Source of the DNA: JAMXLO01 sp035511435
GTDB taxonomy: Bacteria; Pseudomonadota; Alphaproteobacteria; Acetobacterales; Acetobacteraceae
Assembly: GCA_035511435.1 (NCBI GenBank)
Contig: DATKFJ010000539.1
Location: 1-17,028 of the forward strand
DNA: 17,028 nucleotides
Direction: 5' to 3'
The translations under genes and the position numbers were made by a program. Numbering within the stretch: the stretch's first letter is position 1; every line of letters starts with the position of its first letter. A model generated the notes under the pieces. It ran no database searches, was not told the origin of the DNA, and saw only the letters and a program-made list of their open reading frames with translations. Shown here piece after piece: positions 15,322-17,028 of this stretch.

Positions 15322-15735
15322 ATGAGCAAGCATGTGGTCGCGACCGTGGCGGAAATTCCACCGGGCCAGCGGAAGCTGGTGACCGTGCGTGGTCGCTCGA
15401 TTGCCGTCTTCAACCTGGGCGGTGAATTCTTCGGTTTGTTCAATCGCTGTCCGCACCAGGGCGGACCGATGTGTGAGGGCATTCTGACCGGGCTGATCGA
15501 ATCGGATGAACCTGGCCACTACCAGTACTCGCGCAAGGGCGAGATTCTGCGGTGTCCATGGCATGGCTGGGAATTCGACGTGCGGACCGGTCAGTCCTAT
15601 TGCGAGCCCGAACGCATCCAGGTCCGCAGTTATCCCGTAGAGGTGGCGGCGGGTCAGCGCGTGGTGGAGGGACCTTACGTGGCCGAGACAGTGCCGGTGA
15701 CGGTGGAGGAACAGTACGTCGTGGTCGACGTGTAA
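15322..15735 (+). CDS. Small Rieske [2Fe-2S] protein
   Basis: This 137-residue protein is a single Rieske domain. Cluster ligands are Cys43 and His45 (CPHQGG) and Cys78 and His81 (CPWHGWEFD). About 32 residues separate the two ligand pairs, against about 16-17 in typical dioxygenase ferredoxins; the extra segment (roughly 53-70, TGLIESDEPGHYQYSRKG) is polar. It has no signal peptide or membrane helix, so it is cytoplasmic. It follows the second amidohydrolase by 28 bases with only a weak ribosome site and is probably in the same operon. No oxygenase alpha subunit or ferredoxin reductase is in view, so its redox partner lies elsewhere, or it acts with the amidohydrolases. Confidence 0.9.
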   Translation: MSKHVVATVAEIPPGQRKLVTVRGRSIAVFNLGGEFFGLFNRCPHQGGPMCEGILTGLIESDEPGHYQYSRKGEILRCPWHGWEFDVRTGQSYCEPERIQVRSYPVEVAAGQRVVEGPYVAETVPVTVEEQYVVVDV

Positions 15736-15751
15736 TACCTGACGTCGACCA
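15722..15751. terminator. Hairpin spanning the Rieske stop codon
   Basis: TGGTCGACGT (15722-15731) is perfectly complementary to ACGTCGACCA (15742-15751), a ten-base-pair stem with a ten-base loop holding the TAA stop. No T-tract follows, so it may be part of a rho-assisted terminator or a stabilising 3' end. Confidence 0.5.
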
Positions 15752-15771
15752 GACAGGCCTTTGCATCCGCT

Positions 15772-15809
15772 TCCCTCGTCATGCTGATGAAGGCGAGCAT
15801 GACGAGGGA
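15772..15809. repeat. Long inverted repeat between convergent Rieske and hppA genes
   Basis: TCCCTCGTCATGCT (15772-15785) pairs perfectly with AGCATGACGAGGGA (15796-15809), loop GATGAAGGCG. The 14-base-pair stem lies between two convergent genes and could stop transcription from both sides. The CTCGTCATGC...GCATGACGAG arms resemble the intergenic palindromes dispersed in many alphaproteobacterial genomes, so this may be one copy of a repeat family; no second full copy is in the window. The remaining bases to 15923 show nothing else. Confidence 0.75.
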
Positions 15810-15923
15810 GGCAACGGCCTGGGGGTAAATTGTCAGAGCGCCAGGTTGACCGACGACCTGGGTGGCGGGCGCGGCGTCTCCCGATGCGCTGAGATCTCGT
15901 CGAGCTGAGTTCTTGGCGAAGCC

Positions 15924-17028
15924 TCAGTGCAGCCAGCCCGCCAGGATCGCCAGCCACAACAGTGCTACGATGTTGGTGATCTTGATCATCGGGTTCACCG
16001 CCGGACCAGCGGTGTCCTTGTAGGGATCGCCGACCGTATCGCCGGTCACCGCGGCCTTGTGCGCCTCGGAACCCTTGCCACCGTGGTTGCCTTCCTCGAT
16101 GTATTTCTTGGCGTTGTCCCACGCCCCGCCGCCCGACGTCATCGAGATCGCCACGAACAACCCGGTCACGATCGTGCCCAACAGCATCGCTCCCAGCGAT
16201 GCGAACGCTGCTGCCCGGCCAGCGATGATGTCAATGATGATCCACAGCACGATCGGCGCACCGACCGGCAGCAGCGACGGCACCAACATCTCGCGGATCG
16301 CGGCCTTGGTCAGCATGTCCACCGCCTTGCCGTATTCCGGCTTGCCGGTGCCTTCCATGATGCCGGGGATTTCGCGGAACTGTCGCCGCACTTCGACCAC
16401 CACCGCGCCGGCGGCGCGGCCGACCGCGGTCATGCCCATCGAGCCGAACAGGTAGGGCAGCAGGCCGCCGATGAAGAGGCCAACCACGACGTACGGATTC
16501 TGCAGTGCGAAGTCGACGTGCAGCGTCGGAAAGTAGTGTGCGAGATCCTGCGTGTAGGCGGCGAACAGCACCAGTGATGCGAGGCCAGCGGAACCGATGG
16601 CATAGCCCTTTGTCACTGCCTTCGTCGTGTTGCCGACCGCGTCCAGCGCATCGGTGGTGATGCGCACATCGCGCGGCAGGTCCGCCATCTCGGCGATGCC
16701 GCCGGCGTTGTCGGTCACCGGGCCGTAGGCGTCCAGCGCCACGATCATACCGGCGAGCGACAGCATGGTTGTCGCGGCAATCGCGATGCCGAACAGGCCG
16801 GCCACCATCGAGGCGACAATGATGCCGATGCAGATGACGATCACCGGCAGCGCGGTGGCTTCCATCGACACCGCCAGCCCCTGGATCACATTGGTGCCGT
16901 GGCCGGTGGTGGAGCTTTGCGCGATGGAGCGCACCGGGCGGTACTCGGTCGCGGTATAGTATTCGGTGATCCACACGATGGCGCCGGTCACTGCCAGGCC
17001 AACCAGCGCACATATGAACAGATCCGAT
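15924..17028 (-). CDS. hppA: Membrane-bound proton-translocating pyrophosphatase, K+-insensitive type (5' part missing)
   Basis: The C-terminal 368 residues of a V-type H+-PPase are present; the frame is open to the right end, and the GTG at 16991 is internal. The enzyme couples PPi hydrolysis to proton pumping across the inner membrane. Conserved blocks include TGHGTNVIQGLAVSMEATALP, DAYGPVTDNAGGIAEM, DALDAVGNTTKAVTKGYAIGSA, GGLLPYLFGSMGMTAVGRAA, SGGGAWDNAKKYIE and the DTVGDPYKDTAGPAVNPMIK end. In GNTTKAVTKG the first Lys (codon 16622-16620) and the Thr three residues on (16613-16611) replace the Ala and Gly of K+-dependent enzymes, the known marks of the K+-insensitive class. Many transmembrane helices are evident. 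It converges on the Rieske operon. Confidence 0.96.
   Translation of the reverse strand, partial: SDLFICALVGLAVTGAIVWITEYYTATEYRPVRSIAQSSTTGHGTNVIQGLAVSMEATALPVIVICIGIIVASMVAGLFGIAIAATTMLSLAGMIVALDAYGPVTDNAGGIAEMADLPRDVRITTDALDAVGNTTKAVTKGYAIGSAGLASLVLFAAYTQDLAHYFPTLHVDFALQNPYVVVGLFIGGLLPYLFGSMGMTAVGRAAGAVVVEVRRQFREIPGIMEGTGKPEYGKAVDMLTKAAIREMLVPSLLPVGAPIVLWIIIDIIAGRAAAFASLGAMLLGTIVTGLFVAISMTSGGGAWDNAKKYIEEGNHGGKGSEAHKAAVTGDTVGDPYKDTAGPAVNPMIKITNIVALLWLAILAGWLH

Overview
The window is a high-GC, gene-dense stretch of an alphaproteobacterial chromosome. A Rhodospirillales/Acetobacteraceae-type organism is my inference from codon use, from the tlpA < > argH - lptM order and from the K+-insensitive HppA; no rRNA or marker gene settles it. 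I see no tRNA, rRNA, CRISPR array, insertion sequence or phage gene. No gene-free stretch reaches 300 bases; the largest gap is about 268 bases (3577-3844).

Left part (1-3576), housekeeping: a partial periplasmic thioredoxin (tlpA, minus strand) is divergent from argH, with only 15 bases between the start codons. argH overlaps a 43-residue LptM-type lipoprotein gene, followed by hldE (ADP-heptose synthesis for LPS). Next is a two-subunit family I CoA-transferase (3845-5259) behind a palindrome-bearing leader. It ends directly against the end of a convergent CPA2 cation:proton antiporter gene (5260-about 7059), which sits downstream of an alpha/beta-hydrolase-fold gene lacking the usual nucleophilic serine. 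A glutathione S-transferase gene is divergent from that hydrolase.

Right part (8682-15735), a catabolic-looking island: a complete branched-chain-type ABC importer operon on the minus strand (substrate-binding protein, LivH, LivM, LivG, LivF, with stop/start overlaps) diverges from a plus-strand set of two tandem paralogous amidohydrolase-2 (ACMSD-like) genes and a small Rieske [2Fe-2S] protein. The shared 126-base intergenic region and tight packing suggest one uptake-plus-metabolism module for an unidentified, probably carboxylated small molecule. This is the part most likely to hold undescribed biochemistry. The Rieske gene is followed by two strong inverted repeats, then by the convergent 3' part of hppA, a proton-pumping pyrophosphatase that runs off the window end.

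All functions come from reading motifs and context; no database search was possible.
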